From the NCBI GenBank assembly GCA_004558025.1, contig SFEG01000008.1:14493-78492 (forward strand): a DNA stretch of 64,000 nt, read 5' to 3'. The DNA is from Clostridiales bacterium (lineage in GTDB: Bacteria; Bacillota; Clostridia; Oscillospirales; Oscillospiraceae). Shown here piece after piece: positions 1 through 8,268 of the stretch (position 1 is its first letter; each line of letters begins with the position of its first letter). Both the position numbers and the translations under genes were made by a program. Below the pieces are notes generated by a model, which was given only the letters and a program-made list of their open reading frames with translations, had not been told where the DNA came from and did no database searches.

Positions 1-888
1 GGCGAGAGCTGCCAGAACGCGTTCGGCATCCCGTCCTGGGTCATGGGCGCTATAATCGCGGTCATCTGCGCATTCATCTTCATCGGCGGTGCGCACCGCG
101 TCGCGGCCGTTGCGGAGAAGATCGTCCCCATTATGGCTATCCTGTACGTTCTCGGCAGTTTCGTAGTTCTTATCTGCCGCATCCAGTACATCCCCGAGAC
201 CTTCGGGCTCATCTTCAAGTACGCATTCAACCCCACCGCTGTCATCGGCGGCTCGATAGGCTTTGCGATAAAGCAGGCTATCTCGCAGGGCGTCAAGCGC
301 GGCCTGTTCTCCAATGAAGCCGGTATGGGCTCGACTCCTCACGCACACGCTCAGGCAAAGGTCAAGAGCCCCCACGAGCAGGGCGTCGTCGCAATGATCG
401 GCGTGTTTATCGACACCTTCGTCGTTCTCACCATGACCGCTCTCGTCGTTATCTCCACCCTGTACACCGGCGACGGCATACTCTCCGGCGTTATGACCAG
501 CTCCGAAAACCTCGCTGCACTGGGTGTTGCAAAAACGAACCTCGCGCAGCTTGCATTCGGCAGCGTATTCGGCAAGGGCATCGGCAGTGCATTTGTCGCT
601 ATCTGCTTGCTGTTCTTCGCGTTCACGACCATTATCGGCTGGAACCTCTTCGGCCGCATCAATATCGAGTACCTGTTCGGCAAGAAGGCAGTCCTGCCGT
701 ACTCGATCATCGCTATCGTGTTCATCTTCCTCGGCTCGCTTCTGTCCAATGACCTCGTTTGGGAGCTGACGGATATGTTCAACCAGCTCATGGTCATCCC
801 TAACGTTATCGCACTGCTCGCACTCGGCGGCCTGGTCGCAGCCAGCGCCAAGGCCGGCAGCAGCGAGACCCTCGAGAATAAGAAATAA
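1..888 (+). CDS. Sodium:alanine symporter (AGCS family), 3' part
   Basis: The last 295 codons of an alanine/glycine:cation symporter, open from base 1, so the true start lies before the window. The family imports alanine or glycine with Na+ across the cytoplasmic membrane. The stretch RGLFSNEAGMGSTPHAHAQA is the hallmark loop of AGCS transporters. About seven hydrophobic segments follow one another, ending in a short polar tail. An intrinsic terminator starts 12 bases after the stop, so it ends its transcription unit. Family assignment is firm; the preferred amino acid cannot be read from the sequence. Confidence 0.93.
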   Translation, partial: GESCQNAFGIPSWVMGAIIAVICAFIFIGGAHRVAAVAEKIVPIMAILYVLGSFVVLICRIQYIPETFGLIFKYAFNPTAVIGGSIGFAIKQAISQGVKRGLFSNEAGMGSTPHAHAQAKVKSPHEQGVVAMIGVFIDTFVVLTMTALVVISTLYTGDGILSGVMTSSENLAALGVAKTNLAQLAFGSVFGKGIGSAFVAICLLFFAFTTIIGWNLFGRINIEYLFGKKAVLPYSIIAIVFIFLGSLLSNDLVWELTDMFNQLMVIPNVIALLALGGLVAASAKAGSSETLENKK

Positions 889-900
889 TCAAAGCTTTCA

Positions 901-926
901 GAGCCCGCTTTTGCGGGCTCTTTTTT
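901..926 (+). terminator. Intrinsic terminator after the symporter gene
   Basis: GAGCCCGC (901-908) pairs with GCGGGCTC (913-920) across a 4-base loop and is followed by six T residues. The -35 box of the next gene begins two bases later. Confidence 0.92.
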
Positions 927-927
927 C

Positions 928-956
928 TTGACAATAGTGTTCATACTGTGTATAAT
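928..956 (+). promoter_or_regulatory. Sigma-A promoter of the GntR-ABC operon
   Basis: TTGACA (928-933) and TATAAT (951-956), both perfect, are separated by 17 bases. The promoter sits directly behind the symporter terminator and drives the regulator gene starting at 987 and the ABC genes behind it. Confidence 0.9.
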
Positions 957-966
957 ACGTATACAC
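948..966 (+). promoter_or_regulatory. Palindromic operator over the -10 box (YtrA-type)
   Basis: GTGTATA (948-954) and TATACAC (960-966) form a 7-5-7 palindrome that covers the -10 hexamer. YtrA-subfamily GntR repressors bind GTnTA..TAnAC sites, and the next gene encodes such a repressor, so autorepression of the operon is the likely logic (inference). Confidence 0.75.
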
Positions 967-986
967 GGTATGTGAGGAGCAGAACG

Positions 987-1358
987 ATGAACATTTTTAT
1001 CGACAACCGCAGCGGACTGCCGATATACGACCAGATCTATTCGCAGATAAAATCGCAGATCATAAGCGGCGCTCTCGATGCCGACGAGGCGCTGCCGTCC
1101 ATACGCGGGCTTGCCAAGGAACTTCGCATAAGCGTCATAACTACAAAGCGGGCGTATGACGAGCTTGAAAAAGAGGGCTTTATATACACAATTGCCGGAA
1201 AGGGCTGCTTTGTCGCCCCGAAGAATACTGAGCTTCTGCGCGAGGAGAATCTGAGGAAGATAGAAGAGCACATGAGCGAGATAATTAGGCTCTCGCATTC
1301 CTGCGGGCTGAGCGGGGAGGAGCTTTTGGATATGCTGCGCTATGAAATGGAGGAATGA
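987..1358 (+). CDS. GntR-family repressor, YtrA subfamily
   Basis: A 123-residue transcription factor. An N-terminal winged helix (about residues 10-75, with the PIYDQIYSQIKSQIISG and LPSIRGLAKELRISVITTKRAYDELEKEG segments split by a short linker) is followed by only about 45 residues, the short helical tail that defines the YtrA subgroup. The ATG at 987 is preferred over the ATG at 948 because GAGGAG lies 8 bases upstream of it and 948 lies inside the promoter and operator. The next gene, an ABC ATPase, starts 4 bases after its stop. YtrA regulators usually repress the ABC transporter they are encoded with, often in response to cell-wall stress; here that is inferred. Confidence 0.92.
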   Translation: MNIFIDNRSGLPIYDQIYSQIKSQIISGALDADEALPSIRGLAKELRISVITTKRAYDELEKEGFIYTIAGKGCFVAPKNTELLREENLRKIEEHMSEIIRLSHSCGLSGEELLDMLRYEMEE

Positions 1359-1361
1359 TCG

Positions 1362-2198
1362 GTGAACGCACTTGAGATAAGAAGCTTACAAAAACACAGG
1401 AAAGGCTTCAGCCTTGACGGTATAAATCTCACCTTGCCCGCAGGCTGCATAATGGGGCTCATCGGCGAAAACGGAGCGGGAAAGACAACGACAATAAAGC
1501 TCATGCTGGATATGATAAGAAAGGACGGCGGCACGGTGCGCATTCTCGGAAAGGACAGCGCCGAGATATCAAAGGAGGATATCGGCGTCGTTCTCGACGA
1601 GGTCGGACTGCCGACCTGCCTAACAGCGTGCCAGGTCGATAAGATCATGAGCAAGGCCTATACGCAGTGGAGCAGCGATGAATTTTTCGCGTATCTTAAA
1701 CGCCTGAACGTTCCGGAGAACAAAGCGTTCAGCGCGCTTTCGCGCGGAATGAAAATGAAGCTCGGCATAGCCTGCGCACTGTCGCACAAGGCAAAGCTCC
1801 TTATTCTTGATGAAGCCACGAGCGGCCTTGACCCCGCCGTGCGCGACGAGGTGATCGACATCCTACTCGATTTCACCCGCGATGAGGAGCACTCTGTGCT
1901 CATATCCTCGCATATCGTAAGCGACCTTGAGAAGATCTGCGACTACATTGCTTTTCTGCATAAGGGCAGGCTCATGCTCTGCGAGGAAAAGGACAGACTT
2001 TATGAGCAGTACGGCATCATCCGCTGCGATGAAAAAACGCTTTCGGCCATTGAGCCGAGTGCGGTCATCGGCAAGCGCGTAAGCGCCTTCGGGGTCGAGG
2101 CCATCGTCCGGCGCGACACCGTTCCCGAGGGTGTGAGCATAGCTCCCGTGGGCATAGAGGAGCTTTTCGTATTCATGGTAAAGGAGGCTGCGAAATGA
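1362..2198 (+). CDS. ABC transporter ATP-binding protein
   Basis: A 278-residue ABC ATPase with GTG start. Walker A is GENGAGKTTT near residue 35, the signature is the variant LSRGMKMKLG near 130, Walker B is LLILDEATSGLDP near 150, and the switch histidine is in SSHIVSDLEK. The C-terminal about 70 residues are the variable tail typical of drug/peptide export ATPases of the BcrA/YtrB kind. It overlaps the permease gene behind it by 4 bases (ATGA), so translation is coupled. With the GntR repressor in front, the unit resembles YtrABC-type systems. The exported or sensed substrate is unknown. Confidence 0.9.
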   Translation: MNALEIRSLQKHRKGFSLDGINLTLPAGCIMGLIGENGAGKTTTIKLMLDMIRKDGGTVRILGKDSAEISKEDIGVVLDEVGLPTCLTACQVDKIMSKAYTQWSSDEFFAYLKRLNVPENKAFSALSRGMKMKLGIACALSHKAKLLILDEATSGLDPAVRDEVIDILLDFTRDEEHSVLISSHIVSDLEKICDYIAFLHKGRLMLCEEKDRLYEQYGIIRCDEKTLSAIEPSAVIGKRVSAFGVEAIVRRDTVPEGVSIAPVGIEELFVFMVKEAAK

Positions 2199-2794
2199 GA
2201 GCTCTGCTTTTGAAGGACTGGTACATGGCGAGGAAATACTGCGACAGCTATTTGTTTATCGTTCTCGTGTTTCTGGTGCTCTCCTTTGTGTCCGATAATG
2301 TTATTTTCTATACATATCCCTGCATGATGACGGGGCTTTTGCCTTACACGCTCTATTCGTATGACGAGCGCGAGAAATTCACGAGCTACTGCGCGGCTAT
2401 GCCCGTATCAAAGCGGCAGTATGTCAGCGAAAAATATGTTTTTGGACTTATCGCCTCTGCCGCGGCGGCGCTGCTTACGCTTATCTGCATAATAATAAAG
2501 GGGAAGACCTCTGAGCTTATGCCGATGCTCGGCGCTGCGACGATAGCGGCGCTCATTTCTCAGGCGGCGATGCTGCCGTTTGGTTTCAAATTCGGCGTGG
2601 AAAAGGGAAGAATACTGTTCATTGCTGTTGTCGCTGTGCTGTTTGCGGCGTTTTATATCGTCATGGGTTCGGGAGACTCTGCACCGACACTGAGCGGCGA
2701 AGCATTAGGGTACATATCACTTGCCGTTTCTGCGCTGCTGTTTGCAGCCTCGTGGCTCCTGTCGCAGAGGATATATGAAAATAAAGAGTTTTAA
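2195..2794 (+). CDS. ABC-2 type permease subunit
   Basis: A 199-residue integral membrane protein with six hydrophobic stretches. The N-terminal MRALLLKDWYMARKY is a form seen in ABC-2 permeases of GntR-controlled clostridial exporters, which are about this length. It starts inside the stop of the ATPase gene and is followed at once by a terminator, so it closes the gntR-ATPase-permease operon. It probably dimerises and pairs with two copies of the preceding ATPase. Substrate unknown. Confidence 0.85.
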   Translation: MRALLLKDWYMARKYCDSYLFIVLVFLVLSFVSDNVIFYTYPCMMTGLLPYTLYSYDEREKFTSYCAAMPVSKRQYVSEKYVFGLIASAAAALLTLICIIIKGKTSELMPMLGAATIAALISQAAMLPFGFKFGVEKGRILFIAVVAVLFAAFYIVMGSGDSAPTLSGEALGYISLAVSALLFAASWLLSQRIYENKEF

Positions 2795-2823
2795 AAATGC
2801 AGAGCCATTGGCTCTGCATTTTT
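2793..2823. terminator. Bidirectional terminator between convergent ABC operons
   Basis: AATGCAGAGCC and GGCTCTGCATT arms are flanked by an A run on the left and a T run on the right, so the hairpin can end transcription from both sides. The minus-strand permease gene stops inside its right edge. Confidence 0.9.
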
Positions 2824-3578
2824 CAGTATTCCTTTTTTGCGATAGCCACGAACGAGCCGACCGTTGTCACAACGAAGTAGCTGAGCGCTGTAAGCAGCGC
2901 TTTTTTCATGTCCTCGCTTTTTACGTCAAACACGGCCAGCGTGCCGTTTATGCGCTCGAGCCAGTAGCCGGACAGCTGTATCTCCTTTTCGGCCAGCGCC
3001 GTATCCGCCAGCGCAAGGACGATCGTCAGCACCATCGGCAGCACAAGGCATATGGCTATAGCGCCGCCGGTTTTCTGCAAGACTGTGCTTATCGCATAAA
3101 ACAGTGAAGCCTCCGCGAGCATGACGGCAAGCTGACACAGCAGTATCTTCACAGTGTATGCGTCAAACGGCTGCTCCCCGGGAGCACAGAACAGCACTCC
3201 GACGAGATATCCCGCCGCCATGCAGACTATCGTCATAATCGCCGACGCAAATAAGACGGCGATGAGCTTTGCCGAGAAAATGCCGAGGCGGGTGTAGCCG
3301 CGGGTGACGATGTTGCGTATCGTGCCTGAAACATAATCCTCGCACACGAAAAGGGGAACGAACACGCCGATTACCATGCTCAGCGTTCCGCCGGATACAG
3401 CGCCTATCATAACGCTCATACCGTCAATTCCCATTTGACTGACATCAACGGCGTCCTTTTGCATGAGATATGTCGTGTAGGTCGAAATAAACAGCATCGC
3501 CACGGCGACGGCAAGGCAGATATAAAAGCTCTTTTGGCGGATGAGCTTGTGAAATTCAAAATGCAGCAACTTTCCCAT
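2823..3578 (-). CDS. ABC-2 type permease subunit
   Basis: A 251-residue permease with about six membrane segments, beginning MGKLLHFEFHKLIRQKSFY, a typical ABC-2 N terminus (cytoplasmic amphipathic stretch, then first membrane helix). The ATG at 3578 is chosen because it lies one base beyond the TGA of the ATPase gene upstream, a usual arrangement for coupled ABC genes; the upstream in-frame ATG at 3614 lies inside the ATPase gene. The MSVMIGAVSGGTLSMVIGVF stretch and the cytoplasmic VRNIVTRG-like loop (here TIRNIVTRGYTR) are common in bacitracin/lantibiotic-type exporters. Together with its ATPase it probably removes a peptide or antibiotic; the substrate is not known. Confidence 0.87.
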   Translation of the reverse strand: MGKLLHFEFHKLIRQKSFYICLAVAVAMLFISTYTTYLMQKDAVDVSQMGIDGMSVMIGAVSGGTLSMVIGVFVPLFVCEDYVSGTIRNIVTRGYTRLGIFSAKLIAVLFASAIMTIVCMAAGYLVGVLFCAPGEQPFDAYTVKILLCQLAVMLAEASLFYAISTVLQKTGGAIAICLVLPMVLTIVLALADTALAEKEIQLSGYWLERINGTLAVFDVKSEDMKKALLTALSYFVVTTVGSFVAIAKKEY

Positions 3579-3579
3579 A

Positions 3580-4476
3580 TCACTTTCCCATCCTTTCAAG
3601 AAAGTATTCCTCAAGGCTTGCCGTCTGCACCGAAAGCTCGCTGACCCTTATTCCGTGGCGAACCAGCAGGCGGTTTATCCTGTCGCTCTGGTCGAGAAGC
3701 TCGTACATATAAATACAGTCGTCCTGTACCTTGATCGCCTCCGGGCGTGCAATGCACGATAGAAGCGCCGCAGCCTTGTGGATGTCATTTACCTTGAGTT
3801 TCAGGTGGTGGCGGCAGCGGCCTTCAAGCTCCCTTGCCGTTATCTGCTCTATAAGAACGCCGTCTTTTATGATGCCGTAGGTCGTAACGATCTTCGACAG
3901 CTCGTCTAGCAGATGGCTGGATACGAGAAGCGTAACGCCTTTTTTCTGATTGAGCGTGAGTATAACGTCGCGTATCTCTTTTATTCCGGCGGGGTCGAGG
4001 CCGTTTATCGGCTCGTCGAGCACGAGAAACTCCGGATGCCCCAGGAGGGCGATGCCGATGGCGAGGCGCTGCTTCATACCGAGGGAAAACTGCCCGGCCT
4101 TTTTCTTTCCGACGCCCTTGAGACCGACAAGGTCGAGTATATCCTCAAGCTCGTCCGTGCCGGTGCCGGTCAGAATGGCAAAGCGGCGCAGGTTTTCAAG
4201 CGCCGTGCAGTTTTTGTAGATGCACGGATACTCCAGCAGCGCACCGATTCGGTGCCGTGCTTCGTTTTCGCTCTCCTCACCGCCGAAAAGCTCGATGCTT
4301 CCGGCAGTGGGCATCGCCGCGCCCAAAATAAGGCGCATAAGCGTCGTCTTACCGGCTCCGTTTTTGCCGATAAAGCCGTATATCTCGCCCTCTTTTATCT
4401 GCATGCTTACGTTTTTTACGGCAACTTTTTCGCCGAACTGCTTGGTCAGGTTTTGCGTGCGCAGAACGTATTCCAA
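3580..4476 (-). CDS. ABC transporter ATP-binding protein (BcrA-like)
   Basis: A 298-residue ABC ATPase. Walker A GKNGAGKTTLMR near residue 38, signature FSLGMKQRLAIG near 130, Walker B FLVLDEPINGLDP near 155 and the H-loop SSHLLDEL follow in order. EPINGLDP is characteristic of the bacitracin/lantibiotic immunity group (BcrA, NisF). Translation starts at a TTG with GGGAGG 8 bases upstream. The permease gene follows one base after its stop. Divergent from trmO, with 90 bases between the starts that hold promoters for both sides. Confidence 0.9.
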   Translation of the reverse strand: MEYVLRTQNLTKQFGEKVAVKNVSMQIKEGEIYGFIGKNGAGKTTLMRLILGAAMPTAGSIELFGGEESENEARHRIGALLEYPCIYKNCTALENLRRFAILTGTGTDELEDILDLVGLKGVGKKKAGQFSLGMKQRLAIGIALLGHPEFLVLDEPINGLDPAGIKEIRDVILTLNQKKGVTLLVSSHLLDELSKIVTTYGIIKDGVLIEQITARELEGRCRHHLKLKVNDIHKAAALLSCIARPEAIKVQDDCIYMYELLDQSDRINRLLVRHGIRVSELSVQTASLEEYFLERMGK

Positions 4477-4496
4477 ATAATTCGCCTCCCGGTGAA

Positions 4497-4524
4497 TTGA
4501 CTTTTAGTTTATTAACTATATAAT
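4497..4524 (+). promoter_or_regulatory. Promoter of trmO
   Basis: TTGACT (4497-4502) and TATAAT (4519-4524) with a 16-base spacer, 43 bases before the trmO start. Confidence 0.7.
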
Positions 4525-4566
4525 ATATTATAAATCGGAAAAAATCAACAAGCGAGGGCAAAGGAT

Positions 4567-5229
4567 ATGGCGGAAATGAAGATAATAGCGCGGATACGCA
4601 CGCCTTTTAAGACGAAATTCGGTATTCCGCGCCAAAGCGGCGTCGCGGCTGAGGTAAAGGGCGAGATCGTGTTCGAGCCCGATTACCGCGAGACAGAGGC
4701 AGTGCGCGGGCTCGAGGGCTTTTCGCATATATGGCTGATATGGTGCTTCACCGAGGCGGTGAGTGATAAATGGTCGCCGACCGTGCGGCCGCCTCGCCTC
4801 GGCGGAAATGTGCGCATGGGCGTTTTCGCAACGCGCTCACCGTTCAGGCCGAACCCGATAGGGCTGTCCTCGGTAAAGCTCGAAAGGGTAGAGTATACAG
4901 CCGACCGTGGCCCTGTGCTGCACGTTCGGGGGGCAGATCTCATGGACGGAACGCCGATATTCGACATTAAGCCCTATGTTGCCTACGCGGATTCTCACCC
5001 CGCCGCGAGCGGCGGCTTTACGGATACGGCGGAATTTAAAAAGCTCCGCGTCGAGCTTGATGACGGCGTAACCGAGCCGCTTCCGGAGGGACTCTTTGAG
5101 GTGCTCGAAAACGATCCGCGCCCGCGATACCACGACGATCCCGAGAGAGTCTACGGCATGGAGTATGGCGGCAGAGAGGTTAAGTTCCGCGTCCGAGGCG
5201 ATATTCTGACCGTTATTGAAATTCGGTGA
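4567..5229 (+). CDS. trmO: tRNA (N6-threonylcarbamoyladenosine37-N6)-methyltransferase TrmO
   Basis: A 220-residue protein of the TsaA/YaeB family. TrmO uses S-adenosylmethionine to methylate t6A at position 37 of threonine tRNAs. The N-terminal beta-barrel begins IARIRTPFKTKFGIPRQSG, and the family motif RPPRLGGNVRMGVFATRSP with RPNPIGLS follows around residues 75-100; these hold the SAM pocket. The ending FEVLENDPRPRYHDDPERVY is also typical. Length fits the family. AGGCAAAGG-type ribosome binding is weak but the ATG at 4567 gives the usual N terminus. It stands alone with its own promoter. Confidence 0.93.
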   Translation: MAEMKIIARIRTPFKTKFGIPRQSGVAAEVKGEIVFEPDYRETEAVRGLEGFSHIWLIWCFTEAVSDKWSPTVRPPRLGGNVRMGVFATRSPFRPNPIGLSSVKLERVEYTADRGPVLHVRGADLMDGTPIFDIKPYVAYADSHPAASGGFTDTAEFKKLRVELDDGVTEPLPEGLFEVLENDPRPRYHDDPERVYGMEYGGREVKFRVRGDILTVIEIR

Positions 5230-5234
5230 ATAAC

Positions 5235-5263
5235 TTGACGAAGGCGGGGATAAGTGCTATATT
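5235..5263 (+). promoter_or_regulatory. Promoter of the half P-type ATPase operon
   Basis: TTGACG (5235-5240) and TATATT (5258-5263) separated by 17 bases, 39 bases before the ATG at 5303. No clear metal-regulator box was found next to it. Confidence 0.7.
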
Positions 5264-5302
5264 AATTTTACCAAGTGGTCAACAAAAAACAGGTCGTGTA
5301 CT

Positions 5303-6463
5303 ATGGCTGAAGTAAGGCTTAAAATCAGTGATATCGACTGCGCCGCGTGCGTAAGAAGAGTGCACCGCGCCCTTGCCGCGTGCTCCGGTGTTGAGTCTGC
5401 GCAGGTAAGCTACGCCTCGGGTATGGCGGAGATGTGCTATGACGAGGATAGAACAGATCTTGCGGGCATTGTAAAATGCGTTAAGAACGCGGGCTTCAAA
5501 GTCCCGACGGAGACGGCGATAATTAAATGCGCAGACCTCACCGCGGCCGAGGCGGAACTTTGTGCGCTGCCATGCGTCGCGCTTTTTGAGCGCGATGAAA
5601 AAAGCGGCGTGATAAAAGCGCGGTTTTGGCCGGTGGGAGCCGATGAAGAGGACATAGCTCGGGCGCTCGGAATGCCCGCCGAGGTGACGATAGAAAGACA
5701 CGGCGAAGACGGCGGCGACAGGGTAAAGCAGACCGAGTTTTTACGCGGGATATTCGCGGCGATCTTCTTTTCGCTTCCGCAGCTTTGGGATATATCCATT
5801 GCCGCGCGGCTCGTTTTCGGTGCTCTTACGCTTTTTGCCGGCGCGTATTTTTACAGTGCGACCGCCCGCGCGATAAGGAAAAGGGTGCTCAGCCCCGATA
5901 TTGCGGCAGCAGTTATACTGACAGCGGTGTATGTTCTGTGCGCGGTTGACATAACGCACTTCCTGCTGCTGACTGCGGCGACTGTGCTGCTGCTTTTGAG
6001 CCGCTATGCAGAGCGCCGCGCCGCGTACACCCTGGGAGCGTCGGCGCGCAGACTTTCGCACATGCAGCCGAAGTCGGCGCGTGTTCTGCAAAACGGCGTA
6101 ACAGTTGAAAAGAGCATTGACGAGCTGTGCGTGGGCGATATTGTCGTTGTCCTGCCCGGCGAGCGCATAGCCGCCGACGGAGAGATAGTTTTCGGCGAGT
6201 GCACGATCGATGAATCCGCAATAACCGGCAGTGGCGAGCTTGTTCACAATAGCTTAGGCGATACGGTGCTCTGCGGCTCGCTTGACCGTGCGGGAGAGGT
6301 GCATATGCGCATAGTGCGTGCGGGAAAGGATACCGTGCTTCAGAGAAGAATATCCGAGCTAAGCCGCGCAGAGCCTCCGCGAGCCGTGGCCCGCATTGCG
6401 GCGGCGCTTGGCATGACGGCGGTGTTTGCCCTGATGTTTGGCGGAAAGGACGGCAAAGAATGA
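5303..6463 (+). CDS. Half-length heavy-metal P-type ATPase-like protein (HMA, membrane and actuator domains only)
   Basis: A 386-residue protein that resembles the N-terminal half of a copper-type P1B ATPase. An HMA domain with CAAC (Cys13, Cys16) comes first, then a divergent spacer to about 140, four hydrophobic segments (about 148-235), and an actuator domain (about 255-350) with GDIVVVLPGERIAADG and DESAITGSGE. The usual TGE loop reads TGSGE at 308-312. A last hydrophobic segment follows and the protein ends: no CPC helix, no DKTGT phosphorylation site, no ATP-binding domain. It cannot pump by the normal cycle. The reading frame is intact and overlaps the next gene by 4 bases, which argues for a maintained protein rather than fresh decay. 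Role unknown; metal binding or partner regulation is possible. Confidence 0.8.
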   Translation: MAEVRLKISDIDCAACVRRVHRALAACSGVESAQVSYASGMAEMCYDEDRTDLAGIVKCVKNAGFKVPTETAIIKCADLTAAEAELCALPCVALFERDEKSGVIKARFWPVGADEEDIARALGMPAEVTIERHGEDGGDRVKQTEFLRGIFAAIFFSLPQLWDISIAARLVFGALTLFAGAYFYSATARAIRKRVLSPDIAAAVILTAVYVLCAVDITHFLLLTAATVLLLLSRYAERRAAYTLGASARRLSHMQPKSARVLQNGVTVEKSIDELCVGDIVVVLPGERIAADGEIVFGECTIDESAITGSGELVHNSLGDTVLCGSLDRAGEVHMRIVRAGKDTVLQRRISELSRAEPPRAVARIAAALGMTAVFALMFGGKDGKE

Positions 6464-7419
6464 AAACCTGCGAAACGGAAATTAAAATTCGCGGCATGAT
6501 CTGCCGAGCCTGCACGGACGCTGTCGAGTCGGCGCTGATGTCCGTTCGCGGCGTAGTGTCCGCGAAGGCGAGCTATTTCAAGGGCTGTGCCCACGTCACA
6601 TACGACCCCGATATATGCGATGAGGCGGTGTTTTCCAAAAGCATCGAAAACGCCGGATACGAAACGGGCGAAAAGGGCAAGCTCGAATATTTGGTTGACA
6701 TAATATGCGTCATTCTCACCGCCTTCCTTGTTTGGCTTCTCATGAACATGAAGCTCAATGCCGTTCCCGAGGCCTATGAGGGCGCATCGCTCGGCTACAT
6801 ATTCCTCATAGGATTGCTGACCGGCACGCACTGCATCGCCATGTGCGGCGGCATAATGCTCAGCCAGACGGGGGCAGCCGCGTCGCCTATAAGAGCCGCC
6901 GCCGGATACAATGCGGGCAGACTCGTCTCCTACACCGCCATGGGAGCTGTATTCGGCGCTCTCGGCATGGTCATAAGCTACACTATGCAGACAAAGAGCA
7001 TTGCCTTCACCATGATCGGCATCCTCGTCGCGCTCATCGGCATAAACATGTGGGGGCTGCTGCCGGGTCTGCGCTCGCTCATGCCGCAGCAGAGCTCATA
7101 TTGCTCGGTGACAGTGGGAGCCCGCCGTCGCTTTGCCTCGCGGCCGCTCGTTGTGGGGCTTCTCACGGGCGTTATGCCCTGCGGCTCGATGTACGCGATG
7201 TGGCTGTTTGCAATGTCCGGAGGAAGCGCCGGCAGGGGAGCGTTGGTCATGCTCGCGTTTGCGCTCGGAACCGTGCCGCTGATGCTGCTGTTCGGCTCGC
7301 TCGGCTCGCTTATCCCGCGCAAATATATGAAATATATGATAAAGCTCAGCGCCGTGCTCGTTACGGCATTCGGAATCAAAATGCTCCTGGGCGGCCTGAA
7401 AATGTCCGGCCTCTTATAA
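6460..7419 (+). CDS. HMA domain fused to sulfite exporter TauE/SafE-type (CcoH/YtfP-like) membrane protein
   Basis: A 319-residue fusion. Residues 1-70 are a heavy-metal-associated domain with GMICRAC (Cys15, Cys18). After one membrane segment comes a SafE/DsbD-like six-helix unit starting GLLTGTHCIAMCGGIMLSQ, with a repeated half GLLTGVMPCGSMYAMWLFAM. The paired HCIAMCGG and MPCGSMYAM motifs are those of the family found with copper ATPases and cytochrome oxidase assembly. Its start overlaps the stop of the half P-type ATPase (ATGA), so the two are probably made together and act on the same metal, most likely copper (inference). A terminator follows 10 bases after the stop. Confidence 0.85.
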   Translation: MKTCETEIKIRGMICRACTDAVESALMSVRGVVSAKASYFKGCAHVTYDPDICDEAVFSKSIENAGYETGEKGKLEYLVDIICVILTAFLVWLLMNMKLNAVPEAYEGASLGYIFLIGLLTGTHCIAMCGGIMLSQTGAAASPIRAAAGYNAGRLVSYTAMGAVFGALGMVISYTMQTKSIAFTMIGILVALIGINMWGLLPGLRSLMPQQSSYCSVTVGARRRFASRPLVVGLLTGVMPCGSMYAMWLFAMSGGSAGRGALVMLAFALGTVPLMLLFGSLGSLIPRKYMKYMIKLSAVLVTAFGIKMLLGGLKMSGLL

Positions 7420-7428
7420 GATATCCAC

Positions 7429-7457
7429 AAAATGCACAGTATGGTACTGTGCATTTT
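7429..7457 (+). terminator. Terminator after the HMA-SafE gene
   Basis: AAAATGCACAGTA (7429-7441) and TACTGTGCATTTT (7445-7457) form a long perfect stem; the T run is part of the right arm. Confidence 0.85.
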
Positions 7458-7525
7458 CACTATTGAAATACTTCAAATTATTGATATAATATATTTAAAA
7501 ATTTTGAAGTATTGGAGAGCGTTCC

Positions 7526-8113
7526 ATGAAATATCTTATAATTGTGCTGATCGCGTATCTTTTGGGCTCGTTTTGCGCGTCTATTCCGCTGTCAAAGCGC
7601 GTATATGGCGGGGATGTGCGCGAAAAGGGCAGCGGCAACGCCGGGGCTACGAATATGGCGCGCGTTTACGGTATGAAGGCCGGGCTTGCCACCTTTGCGC
7701 TGGATGCCCTCAAGACTGTAGCGGCGATGCTCGCAGGCTTGCACCTCGGCGGAGCTGTCGGCGAGGCGCTTGCCGGAGCGGCCTGCATATTCGGGCACTG
7801 CTTCCCGGTGTATTTTGCCTTCCGCGGCGGCAAGGGCGTTTCTGTCGGCGCTGCCTTGGGACTTATGACGGGATTTTGGACCTTTGCAATTATCATGGCA
7901 GTGTTTTTTGCCGTGAGCCTTTCAACGCACAAGGTATCGCTCGGCTCGATGTGCGCGGCTGTCTCGCTGCCGTGTGCTGCGGTGCTCACAAATGCTGAAA
8001 AACCAATGCTTTTCATGTGTATTTTCGCTGCGCTGCTCGTAGTTTTCATGCATCGTGTCAATATCAAAAGGCTCATTAACGGCACCGAGGGCGACTTCCA
8101 CGCAAAAAAGTAG
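7526..8113 (+). CDS. plsY: Glycerol-3-phosphate acyltransferase PlsY
   Basis: A 195-residue integral membrane enzyme that transfers an acyl group from acyl-phosphate to glycerol-3-phosphate, the first step of phospholipid synthesis. The three PlsY motifs are present: GSGNAGATNMAR near residue 36, the GHCFPVYFAFRGGKGVS block near 90-108, and the later loop near 140-150. Five membrane segments fit the family. GGAG lies 8 bases before the ATG. The gene stands alone between a terminator and a gene with its own promoter. Confidence 0.95.
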   Translation: MKYLIIVLIAYLLGSFCASIPLSKRVYGGDVREKGSGNAGATNMARVYGMKAGLATFALDALKTVAAMLAGLHLGGAVGEALAGAACIFGHCFPVYFAFRGGKGVSVGAALGLMTGFWTFAIIMAVFFAVSLSTHKVSLGSMCAAVSLPCAAVLTNAEKPMLFMCIFAALLVVFMHRVNIKRLINGTEGDFHAKK

Positions 8114-8177
8114 TTGAGAAATTTTAAGCTCCAATTTGTTCAAAATGTCGAAATTATTTGCTGAGAGCGTCATGGTC

Positions 8178-8205
8178 TTGACAAATAAGACATAAATGTT
8201 GTAAC
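8178..8205 (+). promoter_or_regulatory. Promoter of the two small-protein genes
   Basis: TTGACA (8178-8183) and TGTAAC (8200-8205), 16 bases apart, 64 bases before the ATG at 8269. The -10 is imperfect. Confidence 0.6.
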
Positions 8206-8268
8206 ATGGTCATATCATCAAAGCGGACACAGGGAAGGCCCGCGTATAAATGAAAAAGGAGAATTATC

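Noticed and set aside
948..986. Earlier start for the GntR gene at 948
   Set aside because: That start lies inside the promoter and operator and lacks a ribosome binding site.
5303..6463. Frameshifted full-length copper ATPase
   Set aside because: No remnant of phosphorylation or nucleotide domains exists in any frame downstream; the next gene starts inside the stop codon.
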